A stretch of DNA of 5,741 bases from an uncultured Eggerthella sp. (GCA_900551155.1 URVA01000093.1:1-5741); one strand, 5' to 3'. Shown: positions 1-5,741, counted from the first letter of the stretch. Translations and numbers: made by a program. Notes: generated from the sequence alone by a model not told the origin.

Positions 1-899
1 ATCATGCTTTGAAGAATTTAGATAAACACGTGGTTTGTCTTCTTGCAAAAGATGATCCCATTGATAGTGGGCTTATGTTCTTGCCTGGCGTAGAAACGCT
101 TATTCCTGCTGCGCAGTATTCTTCTTCTGTAAAGGTATTTATTGCGGTAGATGTTCCTACCACTGAACGCATTGGTGAAGCTGATGCCATTCAGGCGGCT
201 GCTACGCTACGCTTTACCATCGATCATCACGCGGTTGATACCACCATGTCGGAATTTACCTATGTTGATCCTGATGCTCCTGCAGCAAGCTTACTGATAT
301 GGAATCTTGCAAAGAAACTCAATGCGATTTCTTTTGAAGTTGCTCAATGCTGTTTAACGGGATTGATTACTGATACTGGCCGTTTTGCGTATCAGAACAC
401 CAACGCTGAGGCATTTATTTGCGCTGCTGAAATGGTAGAAGCGGGAGCGAGTCCTGCTGTTGTTAATCGTGAATTTTTCCAAAATAGATCGTTGGCGTCA
501 GTTAAATTAGAGCAGCTGGTTCTTGAACGCATGGAGTTTTATGAACAGGGTGCATTTGTCACTTCTTACTTAACTAAAGGAGACTTTACTGCTTGTAATG
601 CTATTAAAGCTGATGCTGAACCGCTTATTGATTCATTGCGTTCAATTCGTGGTGTTCGAGTGGCTCTTATTTTGCGAGAGAATTCAGAAGGTCAAATTCG
701 CGGCAGCTTACGTGCAAAAGATGATGATACCGACGTGGCAGCGGTTGCTCGTTTCTTTGATGGCGGAGGCCATAAAGCAGCAGCTGGTTTTACCTTCTAT
801 GGTTCAATGGATGAAGCTCTCAGTGCAACTAAGCTTCAAGTTATTAGTCAATGCTTTTCAGATGACAACAATAGGCAAGGGGTTGCTCTGAATGGCTAA
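1..899 (+). CDS. nrnA: DHH/DHHA1 phosphoesterase, NrnA-like (nanoRNase / pAp phosphatase), 5' end outside window
   Basis: NrnA-type enzymes are cytoplasmic, metal-dependent phosphoesterases that degrade 2-5-nt oligoribonucleotides and dephosphorylate 3'-phosphoadenosine-5'-phosphate to AMP. The frame is open to the left edge (first full codon at 3). The TTG at 9 is not a credible start, because the preceding codons (His-Ala-Leu) continue the helix that normally follows the first Asp-rich motif, so about 40 residues with that motif lie upstream. Visible motifs are VDVPTTERIG (an Asp motif, about 147-176), the DHH signature IDHH (219-230), GLITDTGRF (360-386) and, in the C-terminal DHHA1 substrate-binding domain, GGGHKAAAGF (762-791). 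The stop TAA 897-899 overlaps the truB start by 8 bp, so the two are probably translationally coupled. Family assignment is firm; the exact substrate (nanoRNA, pAp or both) is inferred from the family. Confidence 0.9.
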   Translation, partial: HALKNLDKHVVCLLAKDDPIDSGLMFLPGVETLIPAAQYSSSVKVFIAVDVPTTERIGEADAIQAAATLRFTIDHHAVDTTMSEFTYVDPDAPAASLLIWNLAKKLNAISFEVAQCCLTGLITDTGRFAYQNTNAEAFICAAEMVEAGASPAVVNREFFQNRSLASVKLEQLVLERMEFYEQGAFVTSYLTKGDFTACNAIKADAEPLIDSLRSIRGVRVALILRENSEGQIRGSLRAKDDDTDVAAVARFFDGGGHKAAAGFTFYGSMDEALSATKLQVISQCFSDDNNRQGVALNG

Positions 900-1914
900 A
901 CGAGGATCATCGGGTGTCTGCCGTTTGTTGGCGATCAATAAACCGGTAGGCATGTCTTCTCATGATGTTGTCAATCGAGTTCGACGTGTGTTTAATGAGC
1001 GACGCGTTGGTCACGCAGGCACATTAGATCCTCTTGCTTCAGGGGTCCTTTTGGTTTGCGTAGGTCCTGCTACGCGTCTAGATGCATTCTTGGTTGGTCA
1101 TGGAAAACGATATCGTATGGGAGTAATGTTTGGTATCTCAACTACCACCGATGATTCTGAGGGTGATATTTTGAAGACCCTTCCAGTACCTGATACCTGT
1201 AGGGATTTTTCTTTTGCTAAGAACTATGTTTCATGCATGGTAGGGAAGGGAGAGCAAGTTCCTCCAATTTATTCAGCGATAAAAGTTAATGGGAAAAAAG
1301 CCTACGAACAGGCACGTAAAGGAACTATTATCGATCTCGCACCAAGACCGTTTGAAATTTTTGATTCATCATGTGATTGTGTACGGGAATCGATTCGCAA
1401 AGATGGTGCAGAGGGATTTGAATGGCTTTGTGAAATGAGCGTATCGAGTGGTACCTACATGCGCTCTATTGCTCGAGATATGGGCCGAGATCTTCATTCT
1501 GCAGCGTATGTAAGCTCGCTTGAACGTATAAGATCTGGTACGGTTTCGCTCGAAGATTGCGCTACGCTTGAACAACTTGAAAATGATTCTAATATAGGAA
1601 CAATAGATCCCTTACATGCCCTTGGTATCAGATTTGCCTTTGCTCGAGATAAGGTTGCAGAAAAGGTTGAGCATGGTTCCTGGCTTAAAGTGACGGATCT
1701 TTCTTTGAACGAGCCGCTTTTACCTGAACTGAATTCGCCTTGTACGTGTACGACAAACGTCAGGGCTTCACTAAAACCTCCTACACAGCAAGAGATTATA
1801 GGTGTTATAGTAAATAATCGCCTTAAAGCATTGTATGAATATCAAGAGTCCGAGCATCGATATGTACCTCGATGCGTGTTTTCGATAGGTGTTGAACGTG
1901 GCAAAACTGTATAA
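892..1914 (+). CDS. truB: tRNA pseudouridine(55) synthase TruB
   Basis: TruB isomerises U55 in the T-loop of tRNAs to pseudouridine and can help tRNA folding. Motifs in order: LLAINKPVGMSSHDVV (residues 12-27); GHAGTLDPLASGVL (40-53) with the catalytic Asp at 46; QVPPIYSAIKVNGKKAYEQARKG (122-144); SGTYMRSIARDMG (186-198), holding the Tyr and Arg that pack against the target base. The ATG at 892 has a good Shine-Dalgarno (AAGGGG, 877-882) 9 nt upstream and places the catalytic Asp close to its E. coli position (48). At 340 residues it is somewhat longer than the usual ~300; the excess appears to lie largely after residue 230, in a divergent C-terminal region ending in a PUA-like strand pattern (EIIGVIVNNRLKALYEY). 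It overlaps the gene before it by 8 bp and ribF after it by 17 bp, consistent with one polycistronic message. Confidence 0.97.
   Translation: MAKRGSSGVCRLLAINKPVGMSSHDVVNRVRRVFNERRVGHAGTLDPLASGVLLVCVGPATRLDAFLVGHGKRYRMGVMFGISTTTDDSEGDILKTLPVPDTCRDFSFAKNYVSCMVGKGEQVPPIYSAIKVNGKKAYEQARKGTIIDLAPRPFEIFDSSCDCVRESIRKDGAEGFEWLCEMSVSSGTYMRSIARDMGRDLHSAAYVSSLERIRSGTVSLEDCATLEQLENDSNIGTIDPLHALGIRFAFARDKVAEKVEHGSWLKVTDLSLNEPLLPELNSPCTCTTNVRASLKPPTQQEIIGVIVNNRLKALYEYQESEHRYVPRCVFSIGVERGKTV
1887..1891 (+). promoter_or_regulatory. Ribosome-binding site deciding the ribF start
   Basis: AGGTG lies inside the truB 3' end, 6 nt before GTG 1898, and can pair with the CACCU portion of the 16S rRNA 3' end. It supports 1898 over GTG 1889, which overlaps this element. 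The sequence evidence is short, so the longer start is not excluded. Confidence 0.55.
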
Positions 1915-2827
1915 GGCTAACGAGTCATTCGATCATTCTCTTTTTAAGAATTCTTCCTGCGCTTTTGGCGTATTTGATGGCGTACATCTTGGACATCAGT
2001 ATTTGTTGAACTGTGCTCAGAAAACCGCTCAATACAATGGCGGGAAATCGATAGCGTTGACGTTTGATATTGACCCTGATGAGATTTTTCATCCTGAGCG
2101 TCTTCGTAAGCTTATGAGTAACGAAAGGCGCCTAGAAACCTTATTGCAAAGTGGCGTTGATGCAGTAGTTGCGCTTCCATTTACGCGAGAGTTTGCGAGC
2201 TTGTCTCCTGCGGATTTCCTGCTTCAAACGTTTAATGGATTCGCTCCTTCAAACTTGCACGTGGGACTTGATTTCCATTTTGGCGCTAAAGCAGCAGGAA
2301 GTGTTGCTGATTTGGCTGAATGGGGGGCTGCCGTTGGTACTCATATCGACGCTCACAATCTTCAAAGTGCTGAAGGTTCACCGATTACCGCAACGCGAAT
2401 TCGTCTTTTATTAATGGAACACGATCTTGATGAAGCACAAAAACTTCTTGGTCGTCGTTTTTCTATGATCGAAAAAGTTCGCCAAGGCAGAGGTGAAGGC
2501 GCTGATATGGGCTTTTCTACAGCTAATTTATTTATCGAGCCTAACCGTCGCGTTTTAGCCGAAGGCGTTTATTCGGCATATGCCATTGTTGAAGGCAAAC
2601 GTTATCGCGCTGCTGTTTCTATGGGAGTCTCTCCCGTATTTGCCGATAAAACCGATTCTACTTGTGAAGTTCATATCTTGGATTTCGATCAAAATATTTA
2701 TGGTGAATATATTGAGGTTGAATTCGTAGAGTATCTACGACCCATGATTAAATTCGATTCAACTGAAGAACTCATCAAAACGGTAATGGGAAATATTGAT
2801 TATTGCCGAAATAGCTTACCTTTATAA
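1898..2827 (+). CDS. ribF: Bifunctional riboflavin kinase / FAD synthetase RibF
   Basis: RibF phosphorylates riboflavin to FMN and adenylates FMN to FAD. With GTG 1898 as residue 1 the protein is 309 aa, normal for the family. The N-terminal nucleotidyltransferase domain shows FGVFDGVHLGH (23-33, nucleotide-binding HxGH at 30-33) and VGLDFHFGAKAAG (122-134). ATRIR followed by a helix links to the C-terminal kinase domain, with MGFSTANL (204-211), AEGVYSAY, GVSPVF (243-248), CEVHILDF with the probable catalytic Glu257, and YGEYIEVEF. Two usually conserved kinase positions differ: Pro of the PTAN motif is Ser207, and Thr of PTF is Val247; the Mg-ATP contacts Thr208 and Asn210 remain. Start choice: GTG 1898 has AGGTG (1887-1891) at suitable spacing, whereas GTG 1889 (312 aa) and TTG 1892 have no clear ribosome-binding site. 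All options overlap the truB end. No clear terminator follows. Confidence 0.95.
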   Translation: MAKLYKANESFDHSLFKNSSCAFGVFDGVHLGHQYLLNCAQKTAQYNGGKSIALTFDIDPDEIFHPERLRKLMSNERRLETLLQSGVDAVVALPFTREFASLSPADFLLQTFNGFAPSNLHVGLDFHFGAKAAGSVADLAEWGAAVGTHIDAHNLQSAEGSPITATRIRLLLMEHDLDEAQKLLGRRFSMIEKVRQGRGEGADMGFSTANLFIEPNRRVLAEGVYSAYAIVEGKRYRAAVSMGVSPVFADKTDSTCEVHILDFDQNIYGEYIEVEFVEYLRPMIKFDSTEELIKTVMGNIDYCRNSLPL

Positions 2828-2872
2828 CGGTTGTACATTCTTAGGAATCGAGTTTGGTTGCTATTTCGACTT

Positions 2873-2902
2873 ATTAGGTAAGCTTGGTATAACTTACCTA
2901 AT
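2873..2902. repeat. Perfect 10-bp inverted repeat around the dnaG promoter (probable operator)
   Basis: The arms are ATTAGGTAAG (2873-2882) and CTTACCTAAT (2893-2902), exact reverse complements, separated by a 10-nt centre CTTGGTATAA that carries an extended -10 promoter motif. There is no T-run after either arm on either strand, so it does not look like an intrinsic terminator. Dyad symmetry flanking a -10 element fits an operator for a dimeric repressor, or an RNA hairpin if transcription enters from ribF. The regulator is unknown. The left arm TTAGGTAAG resembles a half-site of DtxR/IdeR boxes, but the 19-bp symmetry of such boxes is absent. Confidence 0.6.
2885..2893 (+). promoter_or_regulatory. 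Probable dnaG promoter, extended -10
   Basis: TGGTATAAC reads as an extended -10 (TGn followed by TATAAC, 5 of 6 to TATAAT). No good -35 hexamer lies 16-18 bp upstream, which extended -10 promoters tolerate. Transcription would start near 2900, giving a leader of roughly 43 nt to the proposed dnaG start. The last base of the hexamer belongs to the right arm of the inverted repeat, so a bound protein there would occlude polymerase. This is a pattern match only; no transcript data were available. Confidence 0.5.
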
Positions 2903-2932
2903 TGATGTGAAATTGAAATACGATCTAGTTTT

Positions 2933-2936
2933 GAGG
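2933..2936 (+). promoter_or_regulatory. Ribosome-binding site supporting an ATA start for dnaG
   Basis: GAGG sits 7 nt before the ATA codon at 2944-2946, which is ideal spacing. The next candidate, ATG 3019, has no purine-rich element in the 15 nt before it. The GTG 2951 and ATG 2954 in another frame are 14 and 17 nt away from GAGG, too far for efficient use. Confidence 0.55.
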
Positions 2937-2943
2937 CGATAGT

Positions 2944-4779
2944 ATATTTAGTGATGAAGACATACGGCGCGTTCGACAAGCTAACGATATCGTTGAGCTA
3001 TTTTCCGAACGTTCTGTTATGCGCCAAAGAGGGCGTGATTTTTGGTGTTGTTGTCCTTTTCATCAGGAAAAAACTCCTTCTTGCAAAGTGGATCCCTCTT
3101 CGCAGACTTGGCATTGTTTTGGTTGTGGCGAAGGCGGCGACATTATTACCTATGTTCAAAAACTCGATGGTGTTGACTTCGTTGATGCGGTTCGCTTTTT
3201 AGCTCGAAGAGCGGGCATTGAACTGCAGGAATCCCCACAAGCAAATAAAGCTCGGAGTAAAAAGGCTCGTCTCAAGGCAATTTGTAGCGAAGCTGCTTCT
3301 TATTACCATATGCTTTTAATGCGATCATCCGATGAAGGTGCTGCTCAAGCTCGTCAGTATCTTTCCTCTCGCAATTTGGGGGGAGAGGTGCCTAATGAGT
3401 GGAATTTAGGGTATGCACCAGGCAGACGTCATCTCGTAACCCATCTTCGCTCTTTAGGTTTTAGCGACTCGGAAATGATCGAAGCTAACGTCGCGGTCAA
3501 GGGTTCGCAGGGAACTTCAGATCGGTTCTTTAATCGCGTGATGTTTCCTATTCGTGATATTCGTGGTGAAACTATCGCCTTTGGCGGTCGTGTTATAGGC
3601 TCTGGTGAACCAAAGTATCTCAACACGGGGGAGACCCCTCTTTTTCATAAATCTGAAGTGTTGTATGCCCTTGATAAAGCTAAAAGTACAATGGCAAGTA
3701 CGGGTGTTGCTATCGTAGTCGAAGGGTATACCGATGTCATTGCTTTACATGGTGCTGGTTTTACTAATGTTGTAGCTACCTTAGGCACCTCGCTTACGCG
3801 ACAGCATATTCGTATACTTTCTCATCATGCTAAATCTAAGATTATCTATCTTTTCGATGGCGATGAAGCAGGGCAACGAGCTGCTGATAGAGCACTTACG
3901 TTTATTGATTCATCGGTTACGCCTGAAGCGGGAAGCTCTAAGGTAGACCTTTTAGCAGTCACATTACCTGATAATCTTGATCCTGCAGATTTTATAGCCG
4001 AGCGCGGTGCTGAACCCTTTTCTGAATTGCTTGATAAAGCGGTTCCTCTTATTCGATTTGGTATTGATAGGCGTCTTAGTCGCTATGACTTGCAAACTCC
4101 AGAAGGCAGAAGTCGTGCTACAACTGAAGCCCTGAGCGTGTTAGCTCCTATTAAAACTTCACTCTTAGCAAAGGATTACGCTGTTTATATTGCAAGTAAG
4201 GTTCATGCGCGTGAACAAGACATATTAGAACGTCTTGATGTACTTAAGGCTCCTACAAATCGAGACTACGAAACAAGCCCGAAAGCAGCCGATATCAAAA
4301 GGCAGCAGAGCAGCATCTCTTTGACACCTTCGGAGAAAAATCGTCTTCGTACCGAGCGTGAATTTTTAAGTCTCTGTGCTCATAATCCTGCCATGATTCC
4401 TGACTTTCTTAATGAATTGGGACAAACCGAATGGCATGATAAAGTGCATAGAGAACTCGCCTTGGCATTGATCGAAGTTAGTGCTCAAGATGATACGCTT
4501 TGCGCTGCGGATCTAATTCGAAAGGTACAGCAGCAGTGTTCCTATGCTGAAAAAATCTTAACTTCTTCAACGCTACCTTCTTCGAATTCTGCTCATGATC
4601 TCTTACGATTCATGGCAGATGAGCTTGCTATAGGAGATATGGAAAGCGCTATCAATGCTATGCGTGTTCAACTAGATAGTGCGTCATCTCAGGAAGAAAA
4701 AGAAGTAATTTTTCAATCGATCTATGTTTTACAATCCGAGCTCAATCAACTTCGTGCTCGCCATGTTAAGACCAATTAA
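2944..4779 (+). CDS. dnaG: DNA primase DnaG, apparently starting at a non-canonical ATA codon
   Basis: DnaG synthesises the short RNA primers for replication at the fork together with the DnaB helicase. Counting from ATA 2944 gives 611 aa. The N-terminal CHC2 zinc domain has Cys37, His40, Cys58 and Cys61 (CPFH ... CFGC). The RNA-polymerase core includes FFNRVMFPIRD and GEPKYLNTGETPLFHK. The TOPRIM fold shows EGYTDVI (Glu260) and DGDEAG (Asp305, Asp307), the metal-binding acidic residues. A charged linker near residues 438-460 leads to a helical, less conserved C-terminal region expected to bind DnaB. Start: codons 2950-3018 read SDEDIRRVRQANDIVELFSERSV, a normal DnaG beginning, but the frame contains no ATG/GTG/TTG between TGA 2932 and ATG 3019. 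ATA 2944 has GAGG at ideal spacing and puts the zinc ligands within 3 residues of E. coli numbering. Starting at ATG 3019 (586 aa) would remove the helix before the zinc site. No rpoD follows; def does. Confidence 0.93.
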   Translation: MFSDEDIRRVRQANDIVELFSERSVMRQRGRDFWCCCPFHQEKTPSCKVDPSSQTWHCFGCGEGGDIITYVQKLDGVDFVDAVRFLARRAGIELQESPQANKARSKKARLKAICSEAASYYHMLLMRSSDEGAAQARQYLSSRNLGGEVPNEWNLGYAPGRRHLVTHLRSLGFSDSEMIEANVAVKGSQGTSDRFFNRVMFPIRDIRGETIAFGGRVIGSGEPKYLNTGETPLFHKSEVLYALDKAKSTMASTGVAIVVEGYTDVIALHGAGFTNVVATLGTSLTRQHIRILSHHAKSKIIYLFDGDEAGQRAADRALTFIDSSVTPEAGSSKVDLLAVTLPDNLDPADFIAERGAEPFSELLDKAVPLIRFGIDRRLSRYDLQTPEGRSRATTEALSVLAPIKTSLLAKDYAVYIASKVHAREQDILERLDVLKAPTNRDYETSPKAADIKRQQSSISLTPSEKNRLRTEREFLSLCAHNPAMIPDFLNELGQTEWHDKVHRELALALIEVSAQDDTLCAADLIRKVQQQCSYAEKILTSSTLPSSNSAHDLLRFMADELAIGDMESAINAMRVQLDSASSQEEKEVIFQSIYVLQSELNQLRARHVKTN

Positions 4780-4799
4780 CGTGCTTTCTTTTCATTTTG

Positions 4800-4826
4800 A
4801 TAATGATACATAAAAAGTATCATTAT
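4800..4826. repeat. Perfect 10-bp inverted repeat upstream of def, Fur-like arms
   Basis: The arms are ATAATGATAC (4800-4809) and GTATCATTAT (4817-4826), exact reverse complements around the 7-nt centre ATAAAAA; a G-T wobble (4799/4827) could extend the RNA stem. The stem is almost all A/T and is followed by ATTCGC rather than a T-run, so it is a poor terminator for dnaG. It ends 4 bp before the extended -10 motif of def, covering the -35 region, where an operator would act. GATAATGAT (4799-4807) equals a half of the classical Fur consensus, and ATCATTATT (4819-4827) matches the other half in 8 of 9 bases, but 11 bp rather than 1 separates them. The regulator is unknown. Confidence 0.6.
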
Positions 4827-4830
4827 TCGC

Positions 4831-4839
4831 TGGTATACT
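4831..4839 (+). promoter_or_regulatory. Probable def-fmt promoter, extended -10
   Basis: TGGTATACT is a TGn extended -10 with TATACT (5 of 6 to consensus). There is no recognisable -35 hexamer at 16-18 bp, where the A-rich centre and right arm of the inverted repeat lie. Predicted transcription start is near 4846, about 35 nt before the def ATG. The first six bases are identical to the dnaG promoter motif (TGGTATA in both). Confidence 0.5.
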
Positions 4840-4867
4840 AACGTTCGAACAATGATGAAGCATGCTT

Positions 4868-4873
4868 GGAAGG
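4868..4873 (+). promoter_or_regulatory. Ribosome-binding site of def
   Basis: GGAAGG lies 7 nt before ATG 4881. It fixes the start there rather than at the in-frame TTG 4866, which overlaps this element and has no ribosome-binding site of its own. Confidence 0.8.
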
Positions 4874-4880
4874 TTTATGC

Positions 4881-5411
4881 ATGAAAACTCTCGATATCGT
4901 TTTGTCTCCCGATCCTGGACTTCGTAGTGTGTGCGAACCCTGTAAGGTAGGAGATAGATCTTTAGTTAAATTAAGTAAGCAAATGCTCAAGACCATGTAT
5001 GAAAACAATGGCTGCGGCCTTGCTGCTCCTCAGGTAGGCATCAATAAACGCTTTGTTGTTATTGATTGTTTGGACGATGAAGGCAAGCCTGATCCGTATG
5101 TGTTAGTAAATCCTGTAATCGAATGGTCAAGCAGTGATGCAATTACCGAAGAAGAGGGATGCTTGTCTTTGCCTGGCATCTCTGTCCTTATTTCGCGTCC
5201 TTCTAAGGTGCGTGTTCGCTACTATGACCTTGATGGTAACGAGTGCAAGGTCGTAAGCGGTGGCTTGCTTGGTAGATGTTTACAGCATGAAATTGATCAT
5301 TTAGATGGTATTACTCTATTTGAATCTTGTTCGCCAATGGATCGAATCAAGGCTCTGCATGATTACCATATTGCTTTAGAGCAGGGCGCTAAGCCTGGAG
5401 AGATAGGATAG
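4881..5411 (+). CDS. def: Peptide deformylase
   Basis: Def removes the N-formyl group from nascent polypeptides at the ribosome exit, reversing what Fmt added to initiator tRNA. All three family motifs are intact in this 176-aa protein: motif 1 GCGLAAPQ (residues 44-51), motif 2 EGCLS (92-96, metal ligand Cys94), and motif 3 QHEIDHLDG (135-143, metal ligands His136 and His140, catalytic Glu137). Length is typical (about 150-190 aa). These enzymes normally use Fe(II) in vivo. The second motif-1 residue is Cys (GCGLAAPQ), a common variant in the family. A promoter motif and palindrome lie directly upstream, and fmt starts 6 bp after the stop, so def leads a def-fmt operon apparently independent of dnaG. 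Confidence 0.97.
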   Translation: MKTLDIVLSPDPGLRSVCEPCKVGDRSLVKLSKQMLKTMYENNGCGLAAPQVGINKRFVVIDCLDDEGKPDPYVLVNPVIEWSSSDAITEEEGCLSLPGISVLISRPSKVRVRYYDLDGNECKVVSGGLLGRCLQHEIDHLDGITLFESCSPMDRIKALHDYHIALEQGAKPGEIG

Positions 5412-5417
5412 GTTTCA

Positions 5418-5741
5418 ATGCGCGTTGTTTTTATGGGAACACCAGAATTTGCTCAAACTATTCTGGAAGCCTTAATTGATTCAGATCATGACATAGTTGG
5501 TGTAGTTACCCGACCTGATGCAGTTCGCTCACGAGGAAAAAAACTCATCAGTTCTCCTGTTAAACAATGCGCCCTTGAACATAACATTTCGGTGTTGGAA
5601 TATTCTTCTTTGAAGTCAGATGAGGCCTATGAGGCATTAGCTGCTTTGAATGCGGATGTTTTTTGTGTTGCTGCTTATGGCGCAATTCTTCCAAAGCGCA
5701 TTTTGGACATGCCGCGTTTTGGTTGCCTTAACGTTCATGGT
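5418..5741 (+). CDS. fmt: Methionyl-tRNA formyltransferase, 3' end outside window
   Basis: Fmt transfers a formyl group from 10-formyltetrahydrofolate to Met-tRNAfMet for translation initiation. The first 108 residues are present and belong to the N-terminal formyltransferase domain: MRVVFMGTPEFA (1-12), GVVTRPDAVRSRGKKL with the basic loop (about 32-47), VAAYGAILP (84-92) and GCLNVHG (102-108), carrying the conserved catalytic-site Asn105 and His107. The downstream SLLP motif, the catalytic Asp and the C-terminal tRNA-binding domain lie past the window edge. ATG 5418 starts directly at the conserved MRVVFMG; a weak Shine-Dalgarno-like AGGATAGG (5405-5412) overlaps the def stop, consistent with coupling to def. 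Confidence 0.96.
   Translation, partial: MRVVFMGTPEFAQTILEALIDSDHDIVGVVTRPDAVRSRGKKLISSPVKQCALEHNISVLEYSSLKSDEAYEALAALNADVFCVAAYGAILPKRILDMPRFGCLNVHG

Noticed and set aside
2..190. 62-aa minus-strand frame at the left edge
   Set aside because: Antisense to the DHH gene, with no motif or promoter.
598..891. 97-aa frame inside the DHH gene
   Set aside because: Shadow of the real gene in another frame; no family motif or ribosome-binding site.
1369..1575. 68-aa minus-strand frame inside truB
   Set aside because: Antisense shadow crossing the conserved TruB GTYMRS motif; no independent coding evidence.
2169..2414. 81-aa frame inside ribF
   Set aside because: Shadow of the FAD-synthetase domain codons.
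2874..2892. DtxR/IdeR iron box at TTAGGTAAG...
   Set aside because: Only the left half resembles the consensus; the right half of the 19-bp window does not match, and the true dyad spacing is larger.
3019..3021. ATG 3019 as the dnaG start
   Set aside because: No Shine-Dalgarno precedes it, and it discards 25 residues that match the normal primase N-terminus. It is kept only as a fallback.
2951..3202. 83-aa reading frame with GTG/ATG start overlapping the dnaG 5' end
   Set aside because: It is out of frame with the conserved primase sequence, its spacing to GAGG is too long, and its hydrophobic translation is what a shadow of the zinc-domain codons gives. A regulatory upstream frame is conceivable but unsupported.
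3429..3626. 65-aa minus-strand frame inside dnaG
   Set aside because: Antisense shadow of conserved primase core codons.
4800..4826. Stem-loop after dnaG as an intrinsic terminator
   Set aside because: The stem is AT-rich and not followed by a T-run on either strand.

Overview
This 5.7-kb window is a compact bacterial housekeeping region with every gene on the + strand. It holds four complete and two edge-cut genes: nrnA-type DHH phosphoesterase (5' end cut off), truB, ribF, dnaG, def, fmt (3' end cut off). Base composition looks moderately AT-leaning by eye (not computed). The primase N-terminus (SDEDIRRVR..., MRQRGRDFWCCCPFH) and the DHH-truB-ribF order remind me of Coriobacteriia (Actinomycetota, Atopobium/Eggerthella relatives). 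That is recollection, not a search, so the class is a moderate guess and no genus is offered. I see no mobile element, CRISPR array, RNA gene or sign of transfer.

Layout. Positions 1-2827 are a tightly packed unit: the DHH gene overlaps truB by 8 bp, and truB overlaps ribF by 17 bp (26 bp if the upstream start is used), so translational coupling is likely. Positions 2828-2943 are a non-coding gap with an extended -10 promoter (TGGTATAAC) held in the centre of a perfect 10-bp inverted repeat. dnaG follows. Positions 4780-4880 are a second gap with a second extended -10 promoter (TGGTATACT), just downstream of another perfect 10-bp inverted repeat whose arms resemble Fur-type half-sites. def and fmt follow, 6 bp apart, as an operon.

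Functionally, the first unit handles oligoribonucleotide/pAp turnover (NrnA), tRNA U55 pseudouridylation (TruB) and FMN/FAD synthesis (RibF). dnaG makes replication primers. def and fmt are the paired enzymes that remove and add the formyl group of initiator methionine.

The most notable observation is at dnaG. The conserved N-terminal primase sequence is encoded in frame back to about position 2944, but there is no ATG, GTG or TTG between the upstream in-frame stop (TGA 2932-2934) and ATG 3019, which lies inside the zinc-domain region. An ATA codon sits exactly where the initiator is expected, 7 nt after a GAGG Shine-Dalgarno. This is either a genuine AUA start that would throttle primase synthesis, or a point mutation or sequence error.
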